Positions 17,600 to 26,150 of a DNA stretch of 64,000 nt are shown here, in pieces; position 1 is the stretch's first letter, and every line of letters begins with the position of its first letter. The stretch spans positions 1 through 64,000 of the forward strand of contig CAINOE010000124.1 of the NCBI GenBank assembly GCA_903851415.1, written 5' to 3'. The notes under the pieces are model-generated. The model was not told where the DNA came from and made no database searches. It saw only the letters and a program-made list of their open reading frames with translations. This stretch comes from an uncultured Rhodopila sp. GTDB lineage: Bacteria; Pseudomonadota; Alphaproteobacteria; Acetobacterales; Acetobacteraceae. The position numbers and the translations under genes are program-made.

Positions 17600-17950
17600 C
17601 AACGGCTTGTATTCCTTGGGAGGGACGCCGGTTTCGATTGGATCGTAATTATCAAGGATCGCAGTGGCACGGCCGGCGGTGCCGAACGGGGCGCGGACCG
17701 TGACCAACGTCGCGCCGCGGGCGATACTCAGGGCATAAATGGCAGCCTCGGCCCTGGGGATGAATCCGGCCGCCACCGCGCCCACGATCTCATTGAATTC
17801 GGCCGCCGCCGCGTTGGCCCCTGTCTTGTAGCCGCCCAAGTAGGACACGACGGTGATATCCGCGTCCTCAAAGCGATACGTTCTGAGTTCGTTAACCGCC
17901 GCCACGGCATTTTCCTGGCTGCCGTAGACCCGCGTGATAATGTCGGCCAT
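17102..17950 (-). CDS. YflT-like stress-domain protein with 16-residue LSxxLGIPxL repeats (paralog C)
   Basis: A 282-residue protein from ATG 17950 (MADIITRVYGSQENAVAAVN). The N-terminal domain (about 1-110, with YALSIARGATLVTVRAPFG and ATAILDNYDPIETG) is the same as in A and B but has an Ala-rich insert around 45-62. Residues 118-282 carry about ten repeats whose conserved position (Pro of LGIP, or its replacement) falls at 133, 149, 165, 177, 193, 209, 225, 241, 257 and 272, so a 16-residue period with one 12 and one 15. Here the repeat is LSSxLGIPxLxxDxT, with the Trp of A and B replaced by Ile-Pro. No signal peptide. Function unknown. Confidence 0.82.
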   Translation of the reverse strand: MADIITRVYGSQENAVAAVNELRTYRFEDADITVVSYLGGYKTGANAAAAEFNEIVGAVAAGFIPRAEAAIYALSIARGATLVTVRAPFGTAGRATAILDNYDPIETGVPPKEYKPLRQWDDATPASSLLALPLLLDDTATLSAVLGIPILFERGRTVFSALRIPESLNASNVLGIPALIKGTPAFSALIGLPVLIDAKARLSSVLHIKLLLSDKASLSALFDMGWLRPQATPLSSALHIPTLTKDTTSLSGLAGLPTLTGNTLLSSLLGIPTLVKSKFLRW

Positions 17951-17977
17951 GACGTCACCCTTTCTGTTCCACGTGAA

Positions 17978-17989
17978 CACGGTGTCGTG
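17978..17989. promoter_or_regulatory. Inverted repeat GTGTC-GT-GACAC upstream of paralog C
   Basis: Two 5-bp arms around a 2-bp centre lie about 28 bp upstream of the paralog C start, in the expected promoter region. It may be an operator. No regulator can be named. Confidence 0.3.
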
Positions 17990-18043
17990 ACACGGTTTTC
18001 ACGCTGCGGTAATCTTACAGAATACAACCGGCCTGGGAAGATG

Positions 18044-18065
18044 GGTGTCATCTTCGGTGGACACC
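18044..18065 (-). terminator. Hairpin at the end of the SDR gene
   Basis: GGTGTC (18044-18049) pairs with GACACC (18060-18065) around a 10-base loop, directly after the SDR stop on the reverse strand. No T run, so it is only a weak candidate. Confidence 0.3.
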
Positions 18066-18980
18066 TTAGACCGGATCCCACCCGATCACGTCTCCGGATC
18101 GATCCAGCGGCATGAATGAGGCCTTCATCGCTGGAATGCCGTGCTCCGCGATGGTCTCCGGCGTCCAGCCCTCGGAGCGATGAACGATCCGTATGGGCCG
18201 TGGCGAGCTGAACAGGATCAATTCGTTCATCCGGGTGCCGAAGACCTGCCCGTTGACGTCCTTCGCCGCGTCCGAGGACAGGTAGACCGCCATGGGCGCG
18301 TTCTTGTCCGGCGTCATCTGCTGGATCTTCGCCAGCCGCGCCTGCTGCTCCGGCGTCGAGGCGGGGATCGAGCTGGTCATGCGGCTCCATGCGAATGGCG
18401 CGATGCAGTTCGACCGCACGTTGTAGCGCTGCATGTCCAGCGCAATCGACTTCGACAGCGCGGTGATCCCCAGCTTCGCGGCCGAGTAGTTCGCCTGGCC
18501 GAAATTGCCGATAAGCCCGGAGGTGCTGCTCATGTGCACGAAGGTGCCGCTTTCCTGCTTGCGGTAGTGTTCCGCCGCGGCACGGGAGACGAAGAACGAG
18601 CCGTTCAGGTGGACGGCGATGACGGACAGCCAGTCGTCCTCGGTCATCTTGTGGAAGATCACGTCGCGCAGGATGCCGGCGTTATTCACCACGGCGTCGA
18701 TGCGGCCGAAATGGTCGAGCGCGGCCTGGACGATCTTCTGCGCGGAACCCCAGGTGGAGACGGATTCGGTGCAGATTTCGGCGGCGCCCCCGGCCTGCTC
18801 GATCAACTGTTTGGTCTGCTGGGCCGGGCTGGCCGAACCGCCCTCACCGGTCAACGAGGCGCCGATATCGGCGACGATGACCCTGGCACCTGCCGCCGCC
18901 ATCATCAGGGCGATTTCCCGGCCGATACCGCCGCCCGCGCCGGTGACGACCGCGACTTTGCCTTCCATCATGCCTGCCAT
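18066..18980 (-). CDS. Short-chain dehydrogenase/reductase (MFE-2/HSD17B4-like)
   Basis: A 304-residue NAD(P)-dependent oxidoreductase. The Rossmann glycine motif TGAGGGIG is at residues 13-20, VNNAGILRD follows the NNAG motif, and the catalytic triad is visible as Ser in MSSTSGLIGNFGQANYSAAK with the YxxxK pair. The long loop after DIGASL and the C-terminal extension past the usual 250 residues resemble the SDR part of peroxisomal multifunctional enzyme 2, which oxidises 3-hydroxyacyl-CoA. Substrate is therefore plausibly an acyl-CoA, but unproven. It is a single gene. Confidence 0.85.
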   Translation of the reverse strand: MAGMMEGKVAVVTGAGGGIGREIALMMAAAGARVIVADIGASLTGEGGSASPAQQTKQLIEQAGGAAEICTESVSTWGSAQKIVQAALDHFGRIDAVVNNAGILRDVIFHKMTEDDWLSVIAVHLNGSFFVSRAAAEHYRKQESGTFVHMSSTSGLIGNFGQANYSAAKLGITALSKSIALDMQRYNVRSNCIAPFAWSRMTSSIPASTPEQQARLAKIQQMTPDKNAPMAVYLSSDAAKDVNGQVFGTRMNELILFSSPRPIRIVHRSEGWTPETIAEHGIPAMKASFMPLDRSGDVIGWDPV

Positions 18981-19110
18981 TGTTTCCTCCCTGCCGTGAT
19001 AGTGGCAAGGCTATGCGGGACGGCGCGGCTTGTGAACCCGCGCGGGTTTTGCTTGACCTGGCGATCGGACGTGAGTACACATCTGGTGCCCACAAAAAGG
19101 GGGTTCACCA

Positions 19111-19377
19111 ATGCCTCACGACGACTACCCGCTCCCGGAGAAGGTCGGCGTGCGGGAATTCCGGGAAAACATGACCGGGTTTCTGCGTCAGGCTCGCCAG
19201 GGGACTTCGTTCTTGATCACCTCGCACGATGAAGTGGTGGCTGAAATCCGACCGCCCGCACAGGCGCAGCGCTCGCCGCGCCGGCCCGGGGCGTTGCGCG
19301 GCAAGATCCGCATGGCGGCCGATTTCGACACTCTGCCGGCTGATGTCCTGGCCGCGATGGAGGGCGAGGGGGAGTGA
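19111..19377 (+). CDS. Phd/YefM-type antitoxin
   Basis: An 88-residue protein of the prevent-host-death family: VGVREFRENMTGFLRQARQG forms the DNA-binding N-terminal fold, followed by SFLITSHDEVVAEIRP. The C-terminal tail (about 45-88) is the part expected to wrap the toxin. It should neutralise the downstream PIN-domain toxin and repress their shared promoter. The last four bases overlap the toxin start (GTGA), the classical arrangement of a type II toxin-antitoxin operon. Confidence 0.88.
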   Translation: MPHDDYPLPEKVGVREFRENMTGFLRQARQGTSFLITSHDEVVAEIRPPAQAQRSPRRPGALRGKIRMAADFDTLPADVLAAMEGEGE

Positions 19378-19757
19378 AGCTCCTGCTCGACACCCACGCC
19401 TTGATCTGGTGGCTGTCGGACGATGACCGGATTGGCCCGCAGGCGCGGGCGCTGATCGCCGATCCGGGAAACGATGTTTTGGTCAGCGTGGTGTCGCTGT
19501 GGGAGATCGTCGTAAAGGTGCGTGTCGGCAAATTGGATTCCGACATCCGCGAGGTTATCGGTGCCTGTGACAAGGGCGGCTTCACCTCGCTGGATGTGCG
19601 CCCGCACCACTTGAAGCTGCTGGCGACGCTGCCGACGCACCACCGGGATCCATTCGATCATTTGCTGATCGCGCAAGCGATCGCCGAGGATGCCACGTTC
19701 GTGACCGACGACCGGCACGCCGGCAGGTACCCGGTGCGCGCGGTGCCTTGCGAGTGA
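19374..19757 (+). CDS. PIN-domain toxin (VapC-like ribonuclease)
   Basis: A 127-residue PIN-domain protein starting with GTG at 19374. Acidic residues expected to bind Mg2+ or Mn2+ are present: Asp6 in LLDTHALIWW, Glu44 in SLWEIVVK, Asp92 and Asp95 in HHRDPFDHLLIAQA, and Asp112 or Asp113. HRDPFDRLLIAQA-like motifs are typical of the PIN subfamily paired with Phd-type antitoxins. All residues look intact, so the toxin is probably active. The RNA target is not predictable. Coupled to the preceding antitoxin by a 4-base overlap. Confidence 0.9.
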   Translation: MKLLLDTHALIWWLSDDDRIGPQARALIADPGNDVLVSVVSLWEIVVKVRVGKLDSDIREVIGACDKGGFTSLDVRPHHLKLLATLPTHHRDPFDHLLIAQAIAEDATFVTDDRHAGRYPVRAVPCE

Positions 19758-19776
19758 CCATCGCTGCGGAAAGCGC

Positions 19777-21492
19777 CTAGCGGCGGCGCCACGCCTGGGT
19801 TGTGCGATCCACCAGCCCGCCCGCCGCTACTTGCACCAGCTTGGCGCTGCTGGTTACGCACAGGATCATCACCGCCATGGCCGCCGCGGCCGATGCCTGG
19901 CCGGCCTCATCCATGCTCACCACCGCCACCGAGGCTGGCTTCGTGTCCGGTCCGTATAGAAAGATCACAGCCGAAACCGTGGTCATGGCGTTGACGAACA
20001 CATAGACCGCGATGTCGAGAATCGCCGGCAGGCACATCGGCACCGTCACCGACAGGAAGGTCCGCCAAACCGGCACCTTCAGCGAGGCCGAAGCGGCCTC
20101 GAATTCCGGATCGAGCTGGCGTATCGCCGTCGTCGCCGTGAGATGGCACACCGTGTAGAAGTGCACGATGGAGTTCAGCACCAATATCGCCAGGGTGCCG
20201 TAGATGAAGCCGAGCGGGTTCCAGGGCTCGTTGAAGAACAGGATATAGGCGAGGCCGAGCACCAGGCCCGGCACCGCCAGCGGCAGGCCCACGACGAAGC
20301 GCAACACCGGCGTCAGCCACCAGCCCTTCGGTCCGCGCTCCATCAGATATGCCACGATGAACACCATCACCGTGCCAATCAGCGCCGCCATGCCGGCCAT
20401 TTGGAGGGAAACCAGCAGCGACCCCCAGCCGGCGAAGTCAAAGCGGCTGAATTCGTAATTCCGCAGGGTCAGGGTCAGATTGTACGGCCAGAACCGGATC
20501 AGAGACCCCCAGATCGCGATGCCGACGATCAGAATCAGCAGGAACGAGACGACCAGCACCAGCCCCAGGGCGATGCGGTCCCGCATGGCGCGCGGCCGCG
20601 GCACGTACGGCACCGCGCGCCCGGACAATGAACCGGATTGCTGCCGCCGGGCCCAGGTTTCCAGCAGAAAAGCGCCGATGGCGGGCAATAGCAGGACCAT
20701 GCCGACGACGGCGCCCATATTGAAATTCTGCAAGCCGACGACCTGCTTGTAGACATCGGTCGCCAGCACGTTGAAGTCGCCGCCGATGACCTTGGGAATG
20801 CCGAAATCGGTGATCACCAGGGTGAACACCACCACCGCCGCCGACACCAGCCCGAACCGCGCACCCGGAAGGGTCACGGTGTGCATGATCCGGCCGCGCG
20901 AGGCTCCGAGCACCTCGGCTGCCTCATAAAGCCGCGCATCGGCCGTGCTGAGCGCCACGGTCAGGATCAGCATGGCGTGCGGAAACGTGTAGAAGATCTG
21001 CGCCACGACAATGCCGACTGGCCCGTAGATCGAGCGGCCGAACAGGGGCGTGAGAATCCCCTGGTTTCCGCACAGGTAGATCAGCGCCAGGGCAGGCAGC
21101 AGCGAAGGCGCCAGCACGGGCAGCAGCGCGATGGACCGGAACAGCGGCCGCGCCGGAATGCAGGAACGGGTCAGCGCATAGGCGTAGCCGAAGGCCAGCG
21201 GCACCACCACCAACGCCGTGACCGATGCCGTCCAGACGCTGTTCCACACGGAGGACAGCAGGGCCGGCGTGGTCACATAGGCCGCGAAGTTATCCAGCCC
21301 TACGAAGTTCCCATCGCGGTCCTGGAAGCTGCGCCACAGCAGGAAGCCCAGAGGCAGCACCAGCGCCGCAGCCAGTGCGACGGTTGCCACCCACATCCCG
21401 CCGCGCATCACCCGTTCGTCGGCTGACAGCTTCGGAACGACCAGGCCTCCGGCGGGCAATTCCGCCGGGCCGGAAACGGTAAGGTCAGACAT
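19777..21492 (-). CDS. ABC transporter permease, 2-aminoethylphosphonate-type (duplicated)
   Basis: A 571-residue permease with two fused copies of the binding-protein-dependent transport domain, about 12 transmembrane helices. The coupling motifs are visible as EAAEVLGASRGRIMHTVTLPGA in the first half and EFEAASASLKVPVWRTFLSVTVP in the second. Fused permeases of this size belong to the iron(III)/2-aminoethylphosphonate importer group, and the companion binding protein suggests the phosphonate branch. The start overlaps the end of the ATPase gene by eight bases, so the two are coupled. Last gene of the transporter operon. Confidence 0.88.
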   Translation of the reverse strand: MSDLTVSGPAELPAGGLVVPKLSADERVMRGGMWVATVALAAALVLPLGFLLWRSFQDRDGNFVGLDNFAAYVTTPALLSSVWNSVWTASVTALVVVPLAFGYAYALTRSCIPARPLFRSIALLPVLAPSLLPALALIYLCGNQGILTPLFGRSIYGPVGIVVAQIFYTFPHAMLILTVALSTADARLYEAAEVLGASRGRIMHTVTLPGARFGLVSAAVVVFTLVITDFGIPKVIGGDFNVLATDVYKQVVGLQNFNMGAVVGMVLLLPAIGAFLLETWARRQQSGSLSGRAVPYVPRPRAMRDRIALGLVLVVSFLLILIVGIAIWGSLIRFWPYNLTLTLRNYEFSRFDFAGWGSLLVSLQMAGMAALIGTVMVFIVAYLMERGPKGWWLTPVLRFVVGLPLAVPGLVLGLAYILFFNEPWNPLGFIYGTLAILVLNSIVHFYTVCHLTATTAIRQLDPEFEAASASLKVPVWRTFLSVTVPMCLPAILDIAVYVFVNAMTTVSAVIFLYGPDTKPASVAVVSMDEAGQASAAAAMAVMILCVTSSAKLVQVAAGGLVDRTTQAWRRR

Positions 21493-22621
21493 AGCCCGGG
21501 AACACCAGTGCTCGGTCGGACGGGATCAATATCGAAATCGGCCGGCCGAAGTCGATGTGCAGCTCGTTCAGCCGGTCCGACCGGATATCGGCCTCGATCA
21601 CCGCATCGCCGGCCTGCAATCCCAAACGGCACACCGGCCCGAGATACTCCAGGCTCGCCAACTCCACCTGAAGCGCGCCATCCGCGGGCGTTGCGCCGGA
21701 GCTTATCAGGACATCCTCCGGGCGGATGAAGATCTTCACCTCGGTGCCCGGCGTCAATTTGTCCGCGGCATCGGCGCGCAGCGTCTGTCCTTTGGCATGC
21801 ACCGTCCCGCCGTGCTGCACCACCCCGTCAAGCTGCGTACTGCGGCCGATGAACCCTGCGACAAATCCGCTCGCCGGCCGCCGGTAGATCTCCTCCGGCG
21901 TCCCCACCTGCTCGATGCGTCCGCGGCTCATGACTACGAGACGGTCGGACACGCTCATCGCCTCCTCCTGGTCATGCGTCACCATAATGGTGGTCACGCC
22001 CAGCCGGCGCTGCAGCGCGCGGATTTCCGAACGCAGATGCAGGCGCACGATGGCGTCCAGCGCCGACAGCGGTTCATCGAGCAGCAGCAGCCCCGGCTCC
22101 GCGGCCAGCGCCCGTGCCAGCGCCACGCGCTGCTGTTGGCCGCCCGACATCTGAGCCGGATACTTCGTTTCGTGCTCGCCGAGGCCGATCAGCGCGATCA
22201 GTTCGCGGACGCGGTCTTTGGCGCGCGACCGCGGCCATTCGGGGCCGCGCAGGCCGTAGCCGATATTCTGCGCGACGGTCATGTTGGGAAACAGCGCATA
22301 GGACTGGAACACGATGCCGAAGTCGCGCTCCGACGGCGGCAGCGCCGTGATGTCCTTGCCGTCCTGTATGATCCGCCCGCTGGTCGCCGGATCAAGTCCG
22401 GCGATGGCGCGCAGCAGCGTAGTCTTGCCGCAGCCGGAAGGGCCGACGAAGCTGACCAACTCACCCGGCAGGATGTCCAGCGACACGCCTTCGAGCGCGA
22501 TGAAGGCTCCGAACTTCTTCACCACATGCTCGATGACCAGATACGGCACGGCGGGCGCTGTCACAGCCGGTCCGGCGGCAACCTGACTGGCTGGAATCGA
22601 ACTGATCGTCGTCTGCGACAT
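21485..22621 (-). CDS. ABC transporter ATP-binding protein, 2-aminoethylphosphonate-type
   Basis: A 378-residue CUT1/FbpC-like ATPase. Walker A is GPSGCGKTT, the Q-loop is in FGIVFQSYALFPNMTV, the ABC signature is MSGGQQQRVALARAL, Walker B is LLLLDEPLSALD and the H-loop is in VTHDQEEA. The C-terminal 130 residues form a TOBE-like domain (FIRPEDVLIS). I chose ATG 22621, which has a strong AAGGAGG ribosome site just upstream and gives MSQTTISSIPASQV; longer readings overlap the binding-protein gene. Middle gene of the three-gene importer. Confidence 0.93.
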   Translation of the reverse strand: MSQTTISSIPASQVAAGPAVTAPAVPYLVIEHVVKKFGAFIALEGVSLDILPGELVSFVGPSGCGKTTLLRAIAGLDPATSGRIIQDGKDITALPPSERDFGIVFQSYALFPNMTVAQNIGYGLRGPEWPRSRAKDRVRELIALIGLGEHETKYPAQMSGGQQQRVALARALAAEPGLLLLDEPLSALDAIVRLHLRSEIRALQRRLGVTTIMVTHDQEEAMSVSDRLVVMSRGRIEQVGTPEEIYRRPASGFVAGFIGRSTQLDGVVQHGGTVHAKGQTLRADAADKLTPGTEVKIFIRPEDVLISSGATPADGALQVELASLEYLGPVCRLGLQAGDAVIEADIRSDRLNELHIDFGRPISILIPSDRALVFPGYV

Positions 22622-22647
22622 CGCCCTACCTCCTTCCTGAAAGTGCG

Positions 22648-23670
22648 TTACTTCGGAGCCGACTTGCTGTCGAAGCGCCTGGCCCATTCCTGCAGGATCG
22701 CGTCCCGGTTGCGGGCGATCTCCTCGAAATCGGCCTGCACCAGCCGTTGCGCAAATTCCGGCGGATAATTCTCCACCGACGCCTTCACGCCGGGCAGCGC
22801 CAACAGGGCGTAAAACTTGCCGAACAGCTTGTTGGCGTCGGGGCTGACGGAGAAATCCGCGAGACGCCTGGCGGCGTCGAGGTTCTTCGTCCCCTTGACG
22901 ATCGCCATGCCTTCCAGGTCGTAGCCGACGCCATCCGCCGGCACGATGATGTCGATCGGCGCACCCTGGTTCTTCAGTTCAACCGCGCGCATGTCCAGGC
23001 CGATGCCGGCGGCATATTCGCCGCGTGCCGCATTGGTGCAGGGCGCAGAGCCCGAATGCACATAGGTGGCGATGTTCTTGTTCAGTTCGGTCATGAAGGC
23101 CCAGCCGGCCTCGGTTCCGTCATGCGCCAGCCAGCCGGCGACGGTCAGGAATCCGGTGCCGGACGAGTTCGGGTTGGGCATGACCACCTGCCCGGCGAAA
23201 GCCGGCTTCAGCAGATCCGACCAGGTCACGGGGGTCGGGATATTCTTCTGCCTGGCGACGATCGTGTTGAAACAGATCGCCGAGGCGAACGCATCCATGC
23301 CTGTCCAGGTGGTCGGCGACTTGCTGGACCGGAAGCTCGGGCGCAAGTTCTCCGCTCCCTTTGGGGTGTATCCTTCCAGCATGCCGAGTCCGTCCATCTG
23401 CATCAGGCTGAACGCCGACAGACCCCAGATCGCGTCGGCGCGGGGATTGGCCTTCTCGGCGATCAGCCGGGCGGTGATCACACCGGTGCTGTCGCGCACC
23501 CAGGCGATCTCCACAGTCTTCAAGGCCGCCTCGGCGGCCGCCTTGTAGGGCACGAGCTGCTCGTTTTCGAGCGCGGTGTAGACCGTCAGCCGCGTCTTTT
23601 GCGCCCGGGCGGGTGCCGAAAGGGCGACCAACGCAAGGGCGGCGGCGGCGATGGAGATAAGGCGGCGCAT
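22648..23670 (-). CDS. Periplasmic substrate-binding protein, 2-aminoethylphosphonate-type
   Basis: A 340-residue protein with a signal peptide (MRRLISIAAAALALVALSAPARAQ, cleavage after about residue 23). The mature start KTRLTVYTALENEQLVPYKA and later segments WVRDSTGVITARLIAEKANP, MPNPNSSGTGFLTV and HSGSAPCTNAARGEYAAGIG are those of the putative 2-aminoethylphosphonate binding-protein family, relatives of the iron-binding FbpA/FutA proteins. The final RFDSKS is also usual there. It comes first in the operon. The ligand assignment follows family names and has not been tested here; no phosphonate-degrading gene is adjacent. Confidence 0.88.
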   Translation of the reverse strand: MRRLISIAAAALALVALSAPARAQKTRLTVYTALENEQLVPYKAAAEAALKTVEIAWVRDSTGVITARLIAEKANPRADAIWGLSAFSLMQMDGLGMLEGYTPKGAENLRPSFRSSKSPTTWTGMDAFASAICFNTIVARQKNIPTPVTWSDLLKPAFAGQVVMPNPNSSGTGFLTVAGWLAHDGTEAGWAFMTELNKNIATYVHSGSAPCTNAARGEYAAGIGLDMRAVELKNQGAPIDIIVPADGVGYDLEGMAIVKGTKNLDAARRLADFSVSPDANKLFGKFYALLALPGVKASVENYPPEFAQRLVQADFEEIARNRDAILQEWARRFDSKSAPK

Positions 23671-23980
23671 GATGGCGGGAGTCCTTGTCTATAGACACGC
23701 GGGCCGAGCATGGCTCGCGCCGCGATGTCGCGATGGCATAAACAGACGCAATTCGTAGCAAGCGGCTTCCGCGAGGCATGTGATCGTTCTAAGACAAGTA
23801 TTGTGTTCCGCTTGCGGAAGCTTTGCCGGCATCGGCTGAGCCGCCGGCGGAACGACAGCGGACCTATGCCGGAAGCGATTATGAGTGCCGATGCAATCGT
23901 TCCGTCGTCGCGATGACGGAGCCTGGCCGCGGGCCGGGGTCACGGAGGGCGGGGATAACAGCCTCTGGACTACGGCGCGT

Positions 23981-23998
23981 AGTTCGGTTCGCCGAACT
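23981..23998 (+). other. Seven-bp stem with a UUCG tetraloop
   Basis: AGTTCGG, TTCG, CCGAACT forms a perfect stem closed by the very stable C(UUCG)G-like tetraloop class (here closed by a G-C pair). No T run follows on either strand, so it does not look like a standard terminator. It lies about 190 bp upstream of the suf regulator. Confidence 0.45.
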
Positions 23999-24136
23999 GC
24001 CGGGGGCCAATGCAATCCCGGAGTAAGTTCGGTCAGCGCAGGGCGGCGCGAGAACCCGCTAACGCGCCGGAAAATCGTTCCCGAGATGACGACCCGGCCC
24101 TTGACGCTGCCTTTCGGATGCGCCATCTCTGCATAC

Positions 24137-24153
24137 AGGACTGAACCGGTCCT
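24137..24153 (+). promoter_or_regulatory. Candidate operator of the suf regulator
   Basis: AGGAC and GTCCT arms flank a 7-bp centre, 38 bp upstream of the regulator ATG. Position and symmetry suit autoregulation by the Rrf2-type repressor encoded next, but the sequence is not a known consensus that I can confirm. Confidence 0.35.
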
Positions 24154-24191
24154 ATTACCCGCAACGGGCAAAAAGCGAGGGTTCGCACGCC

Positions 24192-24656
24192 ATGCTCCGG
24201 CTGTCGAAATTGACAGACTACGCCGTCGTTGTGCTTGTGCGCCTCTCCGACACCGAGGGCGTGCAGACCTCGCCAGGGCTTGCCGCGGCCACGGGGATAC
24301 CGGAGCCGACCGTCGCCAAGGTGCTGAAGACACTGGCCGCGAGCGATCTTGTTTCGTCGCAGCGTGGCGCGCGTGGCGGGTATCGCCTGAACCGCGACCT
24401 GTCCGCGATCCCGATTGCCGATGTCATCGCGTCGATCGACGGGCCGATCGCCTTGACCGCGTGCGTCGAGGGCTCGGGTGCAGGGTGCGAGTCGCAAGGC
24501 CTTTGTCCCATGCGGGGCCGCTGGGATCCGGTGAACGACGCTATTCATAAGGCGTTGTCGTCCATCAGCCTGGCCGACATGCAGAGGTCGTTACTCCCAG
24601 CCTTCCGCACACCCGATCGGGCGCACCCGGCCCTGTTTCAAGCTGCCGCCGAATAG
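24192..24656 (+). CDS. Rrf2-family transcriptional regulator of the SUF system
   Basis: A 154-residue regulator with an N-terminal winged helix (MLRLSKLTDYAVVVLVRLSD, recognition region IPEPTVAKVLKTLAASDLVSSQRGARGGYRL) and three cysteines at 91, 99 and 105 in the spacing of an Rrf2 Fe-S cluster site. SUF-type Rrf2 regulators (SufR/IscR relatives) sense cluster supply and repress the suf operon when clusters are plentiful. It is the first gene of the operon, 9 bp before sufB, so it probably controls its own transcription together with the assembly genes. Confidence 0.92.
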   Translation: MLRLSKLTDYAVVVLVRLSDTEGVQTSPGLAAATGIPEPTVAKVLKTLAASDLVSSQRGARGGYRLNRDLSAIPIADVIASIDGPIALTACVEGSGAGCESQGLCPMRGRWDPVNDAIHKALSSISLADMQRSLLPAFRTPDRAHPALFQAAAE

Positions 24657-24665
24657 GATTTTGCC

Positions 24666-26150
24666 ATGGCCGCTGTCACCGAAACGCTCGACACCGTTCA
24701 GTCCGTTACGCAATCGGGCTACAAGTGGGGGTTTGAAACCACTATCGAGATGGACTTCGCACCCAAGGGCCTGAGCGAGGACATCATCCGCCTGATCTCC
24801 GCCCGCAAGGAGGAGCCTGAATGGATGCTGGAATGGCGCCTGAAGGCCTACGCGGCGTGGCTGAAGATGGAAGAGCCGCATTGGGCGCGCGTTGATCATC
24901 CGCCAATTGATTATCAGGATCTGCATTATTACGCCGCACCGAAAAAGAAGGCCGGGCCAAAAAGCCTGGACGAGGTCGATCCGGAACTTCTCAAGATGTA
25001 TGAGAAGCTTGGGATTCCCCTGAAGGAGCGGGCGATCCTGGCCGGCGTCGATCCCGATACCGTCGAGGACCGTCAGGTCGCGGTGGACGCGGTGTTCGAC
25101 AGCGTCTCCGTTGCGACGACGTTCCAGGCTACGCTGCGCAAGGCCGGCGTGATCTTCTGTCCGATCAGCGAGGCGATCCGCGAGCATCCCGATCTGGTCA
25201 AGCAGTACCTCGGCACGGTTGTTCCGACTGCGGACAACTTTTTCGCCGCGCTGAACAGCGCCGTGTTTACCGATGGCAGCTTCGTCTACATCCCCAAGGG
25301 GGTGCGCTGCCCAATGGAACTGTCCACCTATTTCCGCATCAATGCGCGCAACACCGGGCAATTCGAGCGGACCCTGATTATCGCGGCCGAGGGCAGCCAT
25401 GTCAGCTACCTTGAAGGCTGCACGGCTCCGCAGCGGGACGAGAATCAGTTGCATGCTGCCGTCGTGGAACTGATCGCGATGGACGATGCGCAGATCAAAT
25501 ATTCCACCGTACAAAACTGGTATCCGGGCGATGCCAACGGCAAGGGCGGCATCTACAACTTTGTCACCAAGCGCGGCGCCTGCCGCGGTGCGCGGTCGAA
25601 GATTTCGTGGACCCAGGTGGAGACCGGCTCGGCGATCACCTGGAAATATCCGTCCTGCGTGCTGCATGGCGAGGACAGTGTGGGCGAGTTCTACTCGGTC
25701 GCGGTGACCAACAACCACCAGCAGGCCGATACCGGAACGAAGATGATCCATATCGGCAAGGGATCGCGCAGCACGATCATTTCGAAGGGCATCAGCGCCG
25801 GGCATTCCAACAACACCTACCGCGGTCTGGTGCGGATGCTGCCGAGCGCCGCCAACGCCCGCAACTTCACCCAATGCGACAGCCTTCTTATTGGCGATCA
25901 GTGCGGCGCGCATACGGTTCCTTATATAGAAAGCCGCAACCGGACGGCGAAGGTGGAACACGAGGCGACGACGTCGAAGATCGCGGACGACCAGTTGTTC
26001 TACTGCCGCCAGCGCGGTCTTTCCGAGGAAGACGCCGTCGGCCTGATCGTCAATGGCTTCTGCAAGGACGTTTTGAAGGAACTGCCGATGGAGTTCGCCG
26101 TGGAGGCGCAAAAGCTCCTGGCCGTTTCGCTCGAAGGATCAGTGGGATAA
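24666..26150 (+). CDS. sufB: Fe-S cluster assembly scaffold SufB
   Basis: A 494-residue cytosolic scaffold subunit of SufBC2D, on which new Fe-S clusters form. Typical SufB segments: [20 protein letters not shown] near the N-terminus, then [36 protein letters not shown], and the C-terminal beta-helix with [20 protein letters not shown] and NCxQCD-like [12 protein letters not shown] (residues around 400), which includes the conserved Cys. The TAATG junction overlaps the sufC start. Length and order match alphaproteobacterial SufB. Confidence 0.97.
   Translation: MAAVTETLDTVQSVTQSGYKWGFETTIEMDFAPKGLSEDIIRLISARKEEPEWMLEWRLKAYAAWLKMEEPHWARVDHPPIDYQDLHYYAAPKKKAGPKSLDEVDPELLKMYEKLGIPLKERAILAGVDPDTVEDRQVAVDAVFDSVSVATTFQATLRKAGVIFCPISEAIREHPDLVKQYLGTVVPTADNFFAALNSAVFTDGSFVYIPKGVRCPMELSTYFRINARNTGQFERTLIIAAEGSHVSYLEGCTAPQRDENQLHAAVVELIAMDDAQIKYSTVQNWYPGDANGKGGIYNFVTKRGACRGARSKISWTQVETGSAITWKYPSCVLHGEDSVGEFYSVAVTNNHQQADTGTKMIHIGKGSRSTIISKGISAGHSNNTYRGLVRMLPSAANARNFTQCDSLLIGDQCGAHTVPYIESRNRTAKVEHEATTSKIADDQLFYCRQRGLSEEDAVGLIVNGFCKDVLKELPMEFAVEAQKLLAVSLEGSVG

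Larger units (their letters stand above)
23671..24191. other. 521-bp intergenic region between the importer and the suf operon
   Basis: No credible gene. It separates two divergent operons and should contain both promoters. It holds a UUCG-loop hairpin at 23981-23998, a possible operator at 24137-24153, and long-distance complementary arms CTTCCGC and GCGGAAG about 45 bases apart near 23768 and 23815. A TTGACG at about 24102 could be a -35 box for the suf operon, but no good -10 follows. Confidence 0.5.
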
